From Hymenopellis radicata (lineage: Eukaryota; Basidiomycota; Agaricomycetes; Agaricales; Physalacriaceae), in the NCBI GenBank assembly GCA_015501595.1, contig JADNRX010000046.1, forward strand, positions 62,001 to 126,000: a stretch of DNA of 64,000 bases, given 5' to 3'. Positions 1 through 10,686 of this stretch are shown here, piece after piece. A program made the translations under genes and the position numbers. Position 1 is the first letter of the stretch. Every line of letters begins with the position of its first letter. The notes below the pieces were generated by a model. It was not told the DNA's origin. It made no database searches and worked only from the letters and a program-made list of their open reading frames with translations.

Positions 1-2099
1 GGTGGACGTGTGCAGCGGTCAGGCAGCGGTGGAGGTTGCCAGAACGTCGGAATGGGAATAATAACAGAGCCTCATCCAAAAGGAAAAGGATGTCAATCAC
101 GAGAAGTCGATGGGATCAGTCAAGCAGAACGATCGTTCCATAACGATACGGTGAGAGGCACGAAGGTTTGGTGCATTCTGCCATGGGTAGCCGTATGGGG
201 ATGAACAGCGTGCGAAGGCGAGTACCGCGTCCGGCGAGCAAAGATATGTCTCTCTACGTCTTTGCAGGTGAATATTACGAGAGGACAAGGTCGCGCTGAG
301 CGAAAATGGTGGAAAAAGAATCAAAGTGATGGTGAGTCGTGACGAGCTGCCGCCGCCGGCGGCCGGTTCATCCCCATTGATGGGAGCGGGCCGAGCTCCG
401 TTGACTTGCCTTGGTACCACAAAATTGTCACAAATCTCTAGTCTCGCGACTTGCTTCCCGTAAACAGGGATCTTCCCTGGATAAACAGGTGGCTGTCGTT
501 TACCTTGGGTACAACAGCAAGCTTGGTTTCTGTCCCTCTTGTTCGCAAACAGTGTTTTCTCCGGCGATATCTTCTTCAAGCTCCTCAGGCTGTTCTTTCA
601 GAACGTTATCAAAGGGAAATTGCATTCAGTCGGAAAGGGTGCAACGTTATGGATGGCAGTGATACAATGGCACTGAGCCTGGAATTGTTCCTCACTGCCA
701 GAGCACAAGCACCCGCGTCGATGACGCCTGTATTCTCCAGTGCTGCATGTCATTCTTATTCCTCCGGCCTCAAAGCCTTGTCAACGTTTCTGCGGCGCAT
801 CGGACGCCTCGTCCTCTCCATCTTCTACCTGGTTTAGTCTTCGACTCTCAGACTGTGGACAGATCGGTTTATACTGTGACCTACGCACCCGCTGTCCTGA
901 CGTCCTTGTTCCTCTTCGAACATAAGGAATCCTCCTCGACATGACTACTATCTGCATTAGACACAATACGCCTTTCTTCCCAATCAGTCACTTTCTCATC
1001 GGGTCCTCAGAAAACAAGGCAAATCAAGCCGCATGACGTCATGTTCTTGTTCTCATCCTAGTGTTCGCCTGCCTTGTACGCGAAGCGTTAGTGCCTGCAC
1101 ATTCAAGCGGAATAGGTACAATGGTATAGGACGGCACTGATAAAACGGCGCTAGGTCCAAGATATATTCTTTACTGCCAGAGCTCAAGCACCCGCGTCGA
1201 CGTGTGCCAGCGAGTCGTCTGGGTTGTATTCTCTGCTGCATGTCACAATCTCGCTGGTGTCCTCTCTTTTTATTTGCCCTCGTGGCCCACAGCTCGTTAC
1301 TTGTTACCTTTTTTTTGGTATGTCACCGTTACAGATTGGAAAAACTCGATTTGCTGATAATACATAGGTTCTGTCAAAGGAGCTCTAGGTCTAGGTAGTT
1401 GCCTTGGGGGCGCGGCAGCCTAGTCTCCGACATCGGAAGAAACTCATCCAGGTCAATGACATATCCCATAAATGTGGTCTGTCGGGTGTTCCCACCCCGG
1501 CTGCCACTGGTACTTCAATTTCTCCTCCTGCTTTCGGACGTGTTCTGTCGCCTGCTCCCCTACCCAGATTCTAAACTCTTTGTCACCCCAACACTGCCCT
1601 CTGGCGCGTCTTCGGATGTTGTTCGGAAACGCCGTTCGGACATGCTTGTGGATCTTCAGCATGTCGTGAATAAGGCAGTCGACCGTGGTGACTTCAGGGT
1701 GTCGTCTCTGGTACGAGATGAAACGACTCTTGATTGTTTTTACGTCTCTATATCTTGATGGTCAGTGTTATCTCCAATGTGGGGACAGTTGATTGACTTG
1801 CAATTTAGACTCGAAGGATATGATATTAAGCCAGGTTTCGCGGGGCATAGTGTCCAATTGCTCCGCGATGGCATCTATGACCGAGTACCATATTTGGGTA
1901 TGGCACTTTGGGCATAGCTGGAACTCGAGGCTTTGTTCTCCATAGCGCCAACTGTGGAGAGTATCGGCCCTTGTTCTTTGTTGGACTCCTGACCGCCGCC
2001 AACGTATTCATCCGGAGTTCTTATCCTCTTCATCAAGTCAATAACTCGCAACAGCTAACACCCTATGTCACTACGCTCTATGCGGGGTAGAGCAAGACC

Positions 2100-2250
2100 G
2101 GAGGCCTGTCGACGAGAGGCTGCAAAGTAAAGTAATCTGTGCTGCAACACGGGTTAGAAACCGGCGCCCAATGCAGTGTGGACGATGAAAGGTCCGTCTT
2201 CTTCCTTCAGGTACAGTCTAGCTTCAAACTATCAACACTCTATCCACTCG
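2100..2250 (+). repeat. Dispersed repeat, copy a
   Basis: About 150 bp that recurs with clear but imperfect identity at 2615-2765 and 23051-23200, always in the same orientation. Shared tracts include 'gctgcaacacggttagaaacc', 'gcccaatgcagtg' and 'aactatc..acaccctatcc'. The copy near 23.1 kb lies directly upstream of an open reading frame, so the repeat may be a remnant promoter region of a duplicated gene family rather than a transposon. No terminal repeats or target duplications were seen. Confidence 0.6.
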
Positions 2251-2614
2251 CACTAACGATCCGTAGACTGATATTTTTGATTATGCAAACTTGAATTATG
2301 AATTCGGACCTGAGGCTAGCCTAGGACTCGAGATTCATTTCGCACTCATGTTCGTGCTCTTCTTTTCGCCAGCGTTGCACGTCCTTATCTGGCGCGCATC
2401 AGGCTCTGCTTGGTGCACACCCTGTCCGGACTCTTAGCTGACTTCGACGATCGTAAGTACCATGTCTTCTTCTCCTTCCTCCTGTGCACCTGAAATCTCA
2501 CCGCCGATACGTTGATCACCACATCTTCTCCTGTTGCTTTACTCTTCACAAGATTGATAAGTTGCAATGGCTTGCACGTTGCTTGGTTGTGTTATATGCA
2601 TTGTAGAGGGAGAG

Positions 2615-2765
2615 TACGGAGGGTCCGTCGCCGGGGCGCTGCAAGGTAAAGCAATGGCTGCAACACGGTTCAGAGACCCGTGCCCAATGCTGGTGTGGAC
2701 GACGGGTGACCCTACGTCTTCCTTCAATACAGACTAACTTCCAATTATCAAACAACCTATCCAAC
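2615..2765 (+). repeat. Dispersed repeat, copy b
   Basis: The most diverged of three copies. The preceding ~100 bp ('gccgatacgttgatca', 'ttgataagttgcaatggctt') also matches the stretch upstream of the copy near 23.05 kb, so the homologous unit extends to roughly 2500-2765. Confidence 0.55.
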
Positions 2766-2900
2766 CTACTACCCACTTTCCTTAGCCTCATTTTTAGGAA
2801 AATTGTCTTTCGTATCGTCGCTCATCGTTTTGTAGAGTCTAGTACTCTTCGCAGGATACGAGACGATGAGCAGTGAATCGTTATCTGAATAGGTTCAGTC

Positions 2901-3501
2901 TTGACCTACGAGCCACTGCGCACTCATCCCGCCGTAGAGGAAGACAAATCGTATGGTACGTTCATTCGTTCCTCTTCATTTTCACCTCGTCTCAACACGT
3001 GCTTCAGGCGGCTGAAGATGACATTGTACCGCTCTCCGCCCCCATCAAGACGAAGAATGGAGACACCGTTACGAGCATATTCATCGCCAAAGGCACGGTC
3101 ATCTCAATCCCCATCCGCGGTTTGAATAGGTCGGAGGAGATCTGGGGCGCGGACGCGAAGGTGTTCAATCCTGAGCGGTGGCTGGCCGAGGATGTGCTGA
3201 GCAAGAACGCGATGCAAGAGCATAGGCATTTGTTGACGTTTATCGATGGGCCAAGGACGTGTTTGGGGAAGCAATTCGCTATTATCGAGTTCAAGGTGAG
3301 CACTTTGAGGTTGTGTGTGGGCACGGTGCTGATGGCAGTGACATGTAGGCGGCGCTGTCGGTATTGATTCGGAATTATAAATTTGAATTCGAGTCGGGGA
3401 AGGAGGATATGGAGCTGGGCAAGTTTCCGGGGTTGATTGATAGGCCGAAGGAGATGTCGGCGGATGGGCCGTACGTGCCGCTGAGGGTGAGGCATGTGTA
3501 A
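2901..3501 (+). pseudogene. Cytochrome P450 C-terminal fragment
   Basis: Only the last ~190 residues of a P450 monooxygenase remain. A K-helix-like stretch (LRTHPAV) is followed by a region opening AAEDDIVPLSAPI, the PERF-like segment FNPERW, and the heme-binding loop FIDGPRTCLGKQFA with its cysteine. An intron at about 3296-3347 (GTGAGC..TGTAG) is followed by a final exon ending in PLRVRHV and a stop at 3499-3501. The N-terminal two thirds (membrane anchor, I-helix) is absent upstream. The junction between the first two segments has no splice pair that keeps both frames convincingly. The KETLR-type K-helix residues are also altered. I infer a truncated, non-functional relic of a basidiomycete CYP gene; family not assignable. 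Confidence 0.8.
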
Positions 3502-3895
3502 TTGAGGATTGACGACTTGTCTGTTTTGGTATGACGCCACGTTGATAGCTGGGCTTCATCGTGTTTATCTTCCGAGTGGGCTTGTATATTTAGGACTTCT
3601 GCATAATGTTCACGTTTCGTACTTGGCAAGGAATCATGGAGAGTTGATCAACACGGTCATTGGTGAGTACCATAAAAACATAAATAAGTAGATGTAGATG
3701 AATGCATGTGTCTGTAGGCATGGGGTGAATGTAGATGTAGATAATAGGAAATACCAAGGCAATGAATGTGAAGTCAAACCGAATGTTTGTGGAGTATATC
3801 GAGTCAAAATCCTCTAAAGCGCTAATCCGGCCCAAGTGCGATCCAAGAAGGATCTTCAACACCCTCCGGCGAAGCAGTAAAGCGCGGCCACCGCC
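3502..3895. other. Intergenic, nothing recognised
   Basis: AT-rich spacer between the P450 fragment and the 3' end of the split F-box gene. It has short repeated 'gtagatgtagat' tracts at about 3690-3745, and no coding or structural feature I can support. Confidence 0.4.
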
Positions 3896-4483
3896 TCATC
3901 TACTGTTGATAACCATCGGGTACCCAAGATAATTCCTGAATGCGGGGGGTACATTTGGTATACGCATGAGGATTTTCTTATTCTTGAGACGCCGCACGAA
4001 CTGCAGGGTGAGGGGAAGGTCGTATTCTGGGATCTTGGACTTCACCATCTGCTCCAGCGAGAGCGGAGCAGTGGGAGCAAAGTCCCCGAAGGGGGTCCTC
4101 TTTAACGCCAGAAAGTCGAGGTTCTCGAGAGGGATAACGCCCATAATGGTTTTCAACAGTTCCTTGGTCTCCGACTCGACGTCCTGTCTGTGGGCCTCGG
4201 GGTGTGCGGTCACCCATAGGCGGCGGAGTTTTGGTGTTGCGATGTATGGAAGGAATGTGGTAACTTCGCTAGGCGTTGTGTACGCGAGATGGAGAGTGAC
4301 GAGTGACGACAGCTCGAGAGGCTCAACGGCAGCCGTCACTGGTGGTTCCATAAAAAGGGTTTGAAGCATGTACGACAGTTCAAGCTTCCTAAGCGTGTCC
4401 TTGCTACCCGCTAGAATGCCGATCAGCTGGATGTTTGTCGGCCTATCCCAGCAAGGGATGTTGCTGAGACGGAGTTCCGTGAC
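3896..4483 (-). pseudogene. F-box/LRR gene, C-terminal half (split by giant transposon)
   Basis: The last 193 codons plus stop of an F-box/leucine-rich-repeat protein whose first 235 codons are at 20866-21564 on the same strand. The frame is open throughout and contains LRR-like periodicity (VTELRLSNIP, LRKLELSYML, LSSLVTLHL, LENLDFLAL) and ends in PMVINSR. The reading frame runs into the 6-bp duplication (codons GTC ACG, 4483-4478) and would continue into the other half with no shift. In the present arrangement the only ATG available lies inside the transposon terminus (4495), so any product would lack the F-box. F-box proteins of this type are expanded in Agaricomycetes and act as SCF ubiquitin-ligase adaptors. 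Inferred to be inactivated by the insertion. Confidence 0.85.
4478..4483. repeat. Target-site duplication, left copy (CGTGAC)
   Basis: CGTGAC directly abuts the left terminus TATGTTGTTC and is repeated directly after the right terminus at 20860-20865. The two copies are identical. Read on the minus strand the six bases are codons GTC ACG of the interrupted F-box gene. Confidence 0.93.
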
Positions 4484-5114
4484 TATGTTGTTCAAAATGG
4501 CAAAAAATTAAGTCGGTAGTTGATACACGAAAATCGGGTCTGAAGACAACACATACAACATGAGCTAGCAAATTTCACCACTAAGCGGCTTAGACTTGAG
4601 GAGAGAGAGATGGTTGCGCGGGGAGAGAGAGATGGACTCAGATGGTCGCGCGGGGAGAGAGAGATGGTCGCGCGGGGAGAGAGAGATGGTCGTGCGGGGA
4701 GAGAGAGAGATGGTCGCGCGGGGAGAGAGATATGACCTGGCTTGTCGGAGAGAGATATGGGTTGTCGGAGAGAGATATGGGTTGTCGGAGAGAGATATGG
4801 GTTGTCGGAGAGAGATTATGGGTTGTCGGAGAGAGATATGGGTTGTCGGAGAGAGATGACTTATGGTCGCGTGCGGAGAGAGATATGACCTTGGTTGCGC
4901 AGAGAGATATGACTTTGGTCGCGCCGGACAGATATGACGTTGGTTGCGCGGGGAGAGATGACTGTAGTAGGATACTTAACTTGAGCAGAGAGATGATAGA
5001 TGATGGAAGAGGTCGTCAAGGAGTAACACTTCTTCGGAGAATGCCGGTTCCGGTAAATTGCGGGCCGAGAGTGACCAAGGCTTGACGCTCGCGAGGAGCA
5101 ACTGCGCCACACAT
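4484..5114 (+). repeat. Left terminal inverted repeat
   Basis: About 631 bp matching, in inverse orientation, 20301-20859. Landmarks shared by both arms: the terminal ~120 bp including TTAAGTCGGTAGTTGATACA and CACCACTAAGCGGCTTAGAC; the purine-rich tandem array; and an inner block with 'agagatgatagatgatgg', 'acacttcttcggagaatgcc' and 'gagtgaccaaggctt', ending near 'gcaactgcgccaca'. The arms are not identical: several substitutions and one indel occur in the outer 100 bp, and the tandem array is longer here. Confidence 0.92.
4600..4860 (+). repeat. Subterminal tandem repeats (two unit types)
   Basis: Two adjacent arrays inside the left TIR. From about 4606 to 4730 a ~22-bp unit (GAGAGAGATGGTCGCGCGGG) recurs about five times. 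From about 4740 to 4860 a ~20-bp unit (GTTGTCGGAGAGAGATATGG) recurs about six times. The first unit is also repeated in the right TIR (20590-20740); the second appears there about once, so it expanded after the arms diverged. Arrays like this commonly serve as transposase-binding sites, which here is inference. Confidence 0.85.
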
Positions 5115-5179
5115 ACATAAAACACCTTCACCAAATGCTGAATGCGGAAAATACTGGTTGTATTGAATAAACTACTAGG

Positions 5180-8100
5180 TTAGATAGGCCCATTTCCAAC
5201 CTGACCATCCCAGTAGTTAAGATTCGCGGTGCGTGTGCGAATAGCATGATCAAGTCGTTGAGCCGCAGCGATATTACGGCGCGGTGCTGCTTGATGTACA
5301 CCGGTACTTGTGCGTGCACCGGGTGGCTGTGGCGGTCCAACAACTACTCCTTGCAGGTTGTCGTCATCGTCATCGTCATCCTCTTCCTCTTCCTCTTCCT
5401 CCTCTCCATCACGATTGCCGCCACCATTGTCACCACCACCGCCTGCACCATTGCCATCACCAGCATCTCCGCCAGCGTCCCCGTTGTTCTCGTCTTCCTG
5501 ATCGTCCTGGTTGTTGTTTGGCCGATTCTGCCGACGTACGCGCTCAACATTGAAATATTGCCGAGCAAAAAGGGGGTTATAATGCGGACCACCAGCGTTC
5601 TCGCCTGCATCATTGGGGGCATTGTTGCTCGTTTCAACAACAGTTCGTGGAGTCCCTGTAGAGTCCATAAATTCCACAGGCGCGAAAAACGAACCCGGTC
5701 CTGGCAACATGGTTCCGTGAACGTGACTAGAATCAAACGACCTGAAAGCACTGATTACAGTAGGTTCCACAAATAAAACAAAACTCACCAAGCAAAGTTG
5801 GGGCATGTTCGCCAAAAATAACCCCAGCTCGGTTGACAGAAAGAAAAATCTCGGGTTTTGGTATTTCCCCACCACCGAAGCTGACAGCAGAGTGTATGCG
5901 CCACATCTTTATCTGCATGTTGGGCAGCTAAATAATTTTTGCACCGATAAAGATTATATCCTGTCAAGCCTAGACGGTCTGCAGAACGACTCTTTTCTCG
6001 CATATCTGCCGCCATTCCTGGACAAAGAAATTTGGCGAGACACATGAGAGGCATACCATCCTGTCAAAGCATATAAGAATGAATTAATCAAATTTTATAA
6101 TCCCACCTCTGCTAGATCCCAACCCCGATGCATACCGGTGATAGACTCAACCTCATGTTGCGCATCATGCCCGTAAGCATCACCTCGTGCGCCACCTTGT
6201 TTTGCAGTAGCACCAGCGCCAGCCATAGTATTTTTCTGCGTAAAATGTTCAAACTGAGCGCCACGCTTGAATTGACACATAACTGATAATAATTTAGCAA
6301 AAATTAAAAAATTAAAATTAAAAAAATTACATGTGCTGAGATATTCATGCTCGACCATACGTTTATAAATCTCTGGATGGAATGCGTTATATATACCCCA
6401 ATCAATCTGAAATAATATTCAGATTTAATTTTAAAAAAAACAAAGAACGTACAATGCGCTTTCGACCAATAAGTTTTCGTCGAAAAGCATCACCATCATA
6501 GCCATAAACATTTACAAACCATTTCGGACACTCGTCGTCATCCACGCTAGTATCAGCTTCAAGATTCAGTAGCGACGAGGCCTGATGATCTAAATCCAAC
6601 GTAGCCTTTTGCTTTCCTTTATTCTTGCGTTGCTTGCGTTGCTGACGTCGACTAGGTTGTTTTGGCGGTAGAGGAGGATGAAGAGTATTAGCGTCGTCGG
6701 GTGAAATATAGATGATATGGCGACCACAACGAGCAACAATAGCAGGATCACGCTGAAATTCTTGCAAATTCAAGTCTCTTTGAGCGTGAAGTACTTTTGC
6801 GCCCTGTACAAAAATTAATAAACTGTGAAAAATAATAAAATATTATTACCGAAGGTGGATTCGCCAGGAGGTCTTCGTCCATCGTAAGTCCACAGCCGCG
6901 TAAGTTCTCTGCTGAAATTTGCTGAACGTAATGTATTTGGGAACATTGATTTTCCTTCGGCTCGAAATAACATTTTTTACATGTTAAAATCTAAGCAAAT
7001 ATTAGAAAATGCAACACGTCGTTAGTAAAATTACCTGAGGGTCCTTGGGAGTCAAATTATCTCGTTTTCCAATTTCTCTCAACTTGTTAAATTCTGCCTC
7101 CTATTATCGATGAGCATAGAAGTGTTACTGACTGAAAACCTCTTACCGAATTAATCTGATTAGCACGAAGATGTTCGTCTTGCAATTTCTCCAATCGCGT
7201 ACACTCCAAGGTTCGAATAAAACTCATCCCAGCTGCATTTCCCTTCTTGGCCTGGTCTTCCCATTTAGCTCTAACCTCTGTCCGACCTTCGTAATCAAGA
7301 CGAGTGCGCAGAAGACCCAAAAACTTCTTCAGGGTATTCAATCCTTCTCCGATCTCAAAGACGCGAAAACCGCGTTCTTGAAGGGCAGGACCAAGCCATC
7401 GCCAAGCCCGTAAGAAATTTTCCTCGGTTTGTAGAAAATATAAAACGTCGGGTAGAGCTAAGCGTGGGATGATGCGAGGGTTGTCGATAAGAAGTGTCAA
7501 CAGTCTTCCAGCATCATCATAGGTGCAGTGAATCTCGTCTGTGAACTGATGATAGCATTAGTTGATTACCGTCATATACCATAGGCAACGTACTTGTGCA
7601 GCTGACGCAAAGAAATATAAAGCATCAGGTTTCCAGTGATGCGACTCGGGAGACCAACAGTAGAGAAGTAACAATATCGTATCCTGCAGACGACCGAATC
7701 GGAGAAGAGCCTGATGATGATCGTCGCCTTCTATCGTCATGCGTGCAAGATACGCAGGGTCAACGATGCGACGCAAAATGGTATACAGACCGGACGCCTA
7801 TAAATTCATGTCAGCAGAGGAGTTGCAGTTCCTGGCAAAACAAACCCGAAGAGCTTTGACAAGGGTCTTGAGTTTGCCAACTTTGAATCACTTCATATCC
7901 TGAAGGACTAATCCCATGACGGTTCTCTTCAGACTACGAGTCGCTGCATCTTTGGGACGAAGAAACTTCTCACGCCCTTTTGGGACCGTCTTTAATGCAC
8001 GAGTAAGATCATCTATTGAATAGGTGGCCAGCTGTTAAATAAGATGAGGATGGATTTGAAAGGATGCAAAGAACATACCGCATCTTCAAGGAGAGCACCT

Positions 8101-9266
8101 GGCAGGACTGAACCGATAACACGCCTATACTGGGTCATGCGATACCTTAAAGGCACAGGTTTATCACGGAAAATGTAGTATGGGTCCTGCGGAAGCGTCT
8201 TTGTACTGGACGACGAGTCGGTATCAGATTCTGAGCTTGAGGTGTTGTCATCGACAGGATTGTACTGTACCGTTTCGACCGTAAGTTCGCGGGGCGTTAC
8301 GCGTTATGCCGCGAACTTACAGGAAATAAGTTCGTAACCAGGCACACCACCCGAAATTACCATATTTGGATGCTCCCGCCGTAGGCGGGAGCGAAAATTT
8401 CCTTTTTAGGCCTTACGGACCCTGAAAATAAGGTCCGTGATGCGTTATGCTTTATTGTAAGTTAGGTTCTCGACCCCGCGTTACGCGTTATGCGAACTTG
8501 GGGTCGAAACGGTACAGTAGTCCTCGTCATCCTCGTCCTCGTCGTCCTCATTCTCGTCGTTATCTTCCTCGTCGTCATCCTCTTCCTCGTCATCCTCTTC
8601 ATCCTCATTCTTGTTCCCCTTGCGATCGGGCAGTAATCCATGCTCTTCATACTCCTCTGGATCCAATGTTTCCAAAACTGCACCTGCACTTCCTCCGTCA
8701 AACGTGTTATACTCATAGGTGTCGGAGATGGGTGGAAACGTGTTCCGCTGGGTCATAGAGTCCTGCATCTTCATATTATAATGCTAAGAGGTATCAGAGT
8801 GATGTCTGTTTAATGAAATATGACGTACCGCCTTGATAGCTGCATTGAGATATCGCTCAAGCCAAGCCTGAGGATCTTCACTTCTGAATACACGCAGGTA
8901 GTATATCTCCATCAACATATTGACCATGAAAGGAATGGAGATCCCCTCTGTCTCCATGGGTAAGCCTAAGGCGGTGGTCACCCATTCGTGGGCGTGCAGC
9001 AGCTGTTGCCGATAGTCAGACATGACCAAGAGCCAATAAATACAACGTACTGTCTCGTCCTCGCGAATAAACAATGCCGTTAGGCTGTCCTGAAGGTCTG
9101 AACGTTGCTGCTTGTATCTCCTGCTGTTTTCACTTTGAGAGAAGGCAGCATGATAAGATTCGGCAAGCCAAGAAGGCGGTGTGGTGTCCGGCACCTTGAC
9201 ACCTGTGCTGACTACTTCAACATTTCCGATTATGTGTAGGTACTGATGTCCTGGAGGCTCTGACAT
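5180..9266 (-). pseudogene. Large acidic protein of unknown function, 12 exons, broken by MITE and stop
   Basis: Twelve exons joined by canonical 45-55 bp introns (exon ends at 8829, 8079, 7846, 7594, 7147, 7035, 6850, 6453, 6331, 6107 and 5789) give a frame-consistent 1,106-codon protein once the MITE is removed. The splice phases all agree, which validates the model. The ATG at 9264-9266 was chosen because an earlier start would need GTG. Visible parts: a helical N-terminal third; a long Asp/Glu tract (exon 2); a CKKCYFEPKENQC Cys cluster (exon 7); a basic QPSRRQQRKQRKNKGKQK segment (exon 8); and a Gly/Asn- and Glu/Asp-rich tail ending GQVGNGPI. I do not recognise the family. Two lesions: a 253-bp MITE at 8265-8517, and an in-frame TGA at 7888-7890. 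Its 3' end lies 65 bp from the left TIR. A nuclear or DNA-binding role is only a guess from the charged tracts. Confidence 0.8.
8265..8517. mobile_element. 253-bp MITE with TA target duplication
   Basis: Terminal inverted repeats CTGTACCGTTTCGACC at 8265 and GGTCGAAACGGTACAG ending at 8517, extended to about 26 bp with two mismatches, and flanked by TA at 8263-8264 and 8518-8519. This is the pattern of Tc1/mariner-type non-autonomous elements. It lies in exon 2 of the large acidic gene: removing it plus one TA restores the frame (GAC TAC AAT CCT), while reading into it meets a stop after about a dozen codons. Splicing it out through its own GT/AG would leave four extra bases, so it does not behave as an intron. 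Confidence 0.9.
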
Positions 9267-10095
9267 GGTGAGCACTACAATCTAGCGTGATCGATGATGG
9301 TGGTCAAAAGGAAAGTGAGCGTGGGAAACAACAGCCGAACAAAACATAGCTAAAGACAAACATAAATTCATTTCATTCAATTATCTAGTTACATGCAACT
9401 ACGTGAAGCTTAGATCCGGCAAGCAACCGAGAGCAATCCCAAAATCAGACCAGACAATCTTACCTTCGAGGAACCAACAAGCAAGAGTCAAGTCGTCGAC
9501 CAGTCATCGACCACTGTTGAGTACACTCTAGAAGAACGTCAACAAGGAGACCGACACGAGTGAAGGCATGACTAGCCCATGGTAATGACAATTCTGAAGA
9601 AGGAGAGTGAAGGGAAGTCAGTAAATCAAGCAACATACGGTGACATGTTGCCGTCGATGTTGACTGGCGCCGCCCGAGTCAAAGATCCATCAGGTCGAAC
9701 ATGTTGACCAGTTCGTCCTGCACTACGATGTGATCCCATAGGTGATGGTGAGAGCCATTGAACAGTTGTATACCGATGTCCACCTACGCGGCGGCGGTGT
9801 TGTTGTTGGCATCGACAGAGGAAGCTGTAGAGGAGGTGGAGAGGGAAGCAGAGGAGGAGACAGATGAGGAGATGGTGGAAAGTGGTAGTGTCATCCTGTG
9901 TGGCAGCTGGAGTCAAGCCACAGCGAAGGTCGAAGAGATGTGTGATAAATCGCGCGCAGCGAGCCAGATATCCTTGTAGCGGGGCAGAGCCGGCGCGAAA
10001 ACAAGCTGTCATTCACCGAATACGATCCTGTCCATCGTCCATTGTTCGCTAAGGAGAATCTGAGATGGGGATAGCGGGAATGCAGGTGAAGGGCA
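9267..10095. other. Upstream region of acidic gene; no gene supported
   Basis: No convincing gene. A 73-codon plus-strand frame at 9758-9979 is rich in Glu and Val because of a GAGGAG-rich tract. It has no start context, family resemblance or splice continuity that I can defend. The first ~150 bp probably holds the promoter of the minus-strand gene starting at 9266. Confidence 0.4.
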
Positions 10096-10099
10096 CAAC

Positions 10100-10686
10100 G
10101 GGAGGAGACGTCTGTTTGGGGTGGGCAGTGAGCGCGACGTCGGGTGAGGAGGCGCAAGGGCGCCAATCGCAGCGGCAGTGCCCTCTCTATATCTCAGAGA
10201 GGGCACAGACAAAAGACGCCTTAAATCCGCCCAGAAATGGGCGAGATTCGACCATTTTGAGGAGGAAAGGTCCTGCTGGGGTGGGTGGTGTGCGCGACGT
10301 CGGGTGAAGGGGCGTGATGGCGCCAATCGCAGCGGCAGTGCCCTCTCCATATGCTAGAGAGGGCACAGAGAAAAGACGCCTTAAATCCGCCCAGAAATGG
10401 GCGAGATTCCGTCATTTTGAGGAGGAGACGTCTGTTCGGGATGGGTGATGTGCGCGACGTCGGTTGAGGGGGCGCGAGGGCGCAAATCGTTGTGTGGATG
10501 CCCTCTCTATATGTCAGAGAGGGCACAGACGAAAGACGCCTTAAATCCGCCCAGAAATGGGCAAGATTCGACCATTTTGAGGAGGAGACGTCTGTTCGGG
10601 ATGGGTGATGTGCGCGACGTCGGGTGAGGGGGCGCGAGGGCGCCAATCGCAGCGGCAGTGCCCTCTCTATATCTCAGAGAGGGTAA
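10100..10686. repeat. 160-bp tandem repeat array with embedded palindromes
   Basis: About 3.7 copies of a unit with an exact 160-bp period: the tract CGCCAATCGCAGCGGCAGTG (or a variant) starts at 10161, 10321, 10481 and 10641. Each unit holds an inverted repeat GCCCTCTC..GAGAGGGC (25 bp overall; 10180, 10340, 10500, 10660), followed by 'cgccttaaatccgcccagaaatgggc'. A fifth, diverged palindrome follows at 10819-10843, one period on. Because 160 is not a multiple of three, the long minus-strand frames here change frame with each unit and are not genes. Confidence 0.9.

Larger units (their letters stand above)
1..2870. other. Repeat-rich stretch, no gene recognised
   Basis: I see no recognisable coding gene. 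Open frames are short and give no family resemblance. A degenerate direct repeat relates about 660-770 to about 1115-1250; both carry a tract reading 'actgccagagc-caagcacccgcgtcga' with a following 'tgctgcatgtca'. Two copies of a dispersed repeat lie at about 2100-2250 and 2615-2765 and are listed separately. Probably old transposon or pseudogene debris. Confidence 0.5.

Noticed and set aside
97..579. A 160-codon minus-strand frame at the window start
   Set aside because: No domain, start context or splice partners, and overlapping frames on the other strand are equally open.
4596..5085. Plus-strand frames of Arg/Glu/Gly repeats (RGEREMVARGER and similar)
   Set aside because: They translate the subterminal GAGAGA-rich arrays of the left TIR and are open only because of the repeats.
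5246..5776. Plus-strand hydrophobic frame (VVVIVIVILFLFLFLLSITI...)
   Set aside because: It is the antisense of the Asp/Glu tract in the last exon of the minus-strand acidic gene, which has consistent splice phases.
7850..7900. Alternative reading GISPSGYEVIQSWQTQDP implying a frameshift instead of a stop in exon 3 of the acidic gene
   Set aside because: Exons 2, 3 and 4 are all in the same phase when exon 3 is read straight through, so a nonsense codon explains the data better than a frameshift that would need compensation.
8265..8517. The MITE acting as an intron of the acidic gene
   Set aside because: Its GT..AG boundaries would leave four extra bases and shift the frame.
10221..10646. 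Long minus-strand frame of 141 codons across the 160-bp array, with repeated RRRAHHP..SKWSNLAHFWADLRR peptides
   Set aside because: The 160-bp period is not a multiple of three, so the same peptide reappears only by frame switching between overlapping frames. It is repeat DNA, not a gene.
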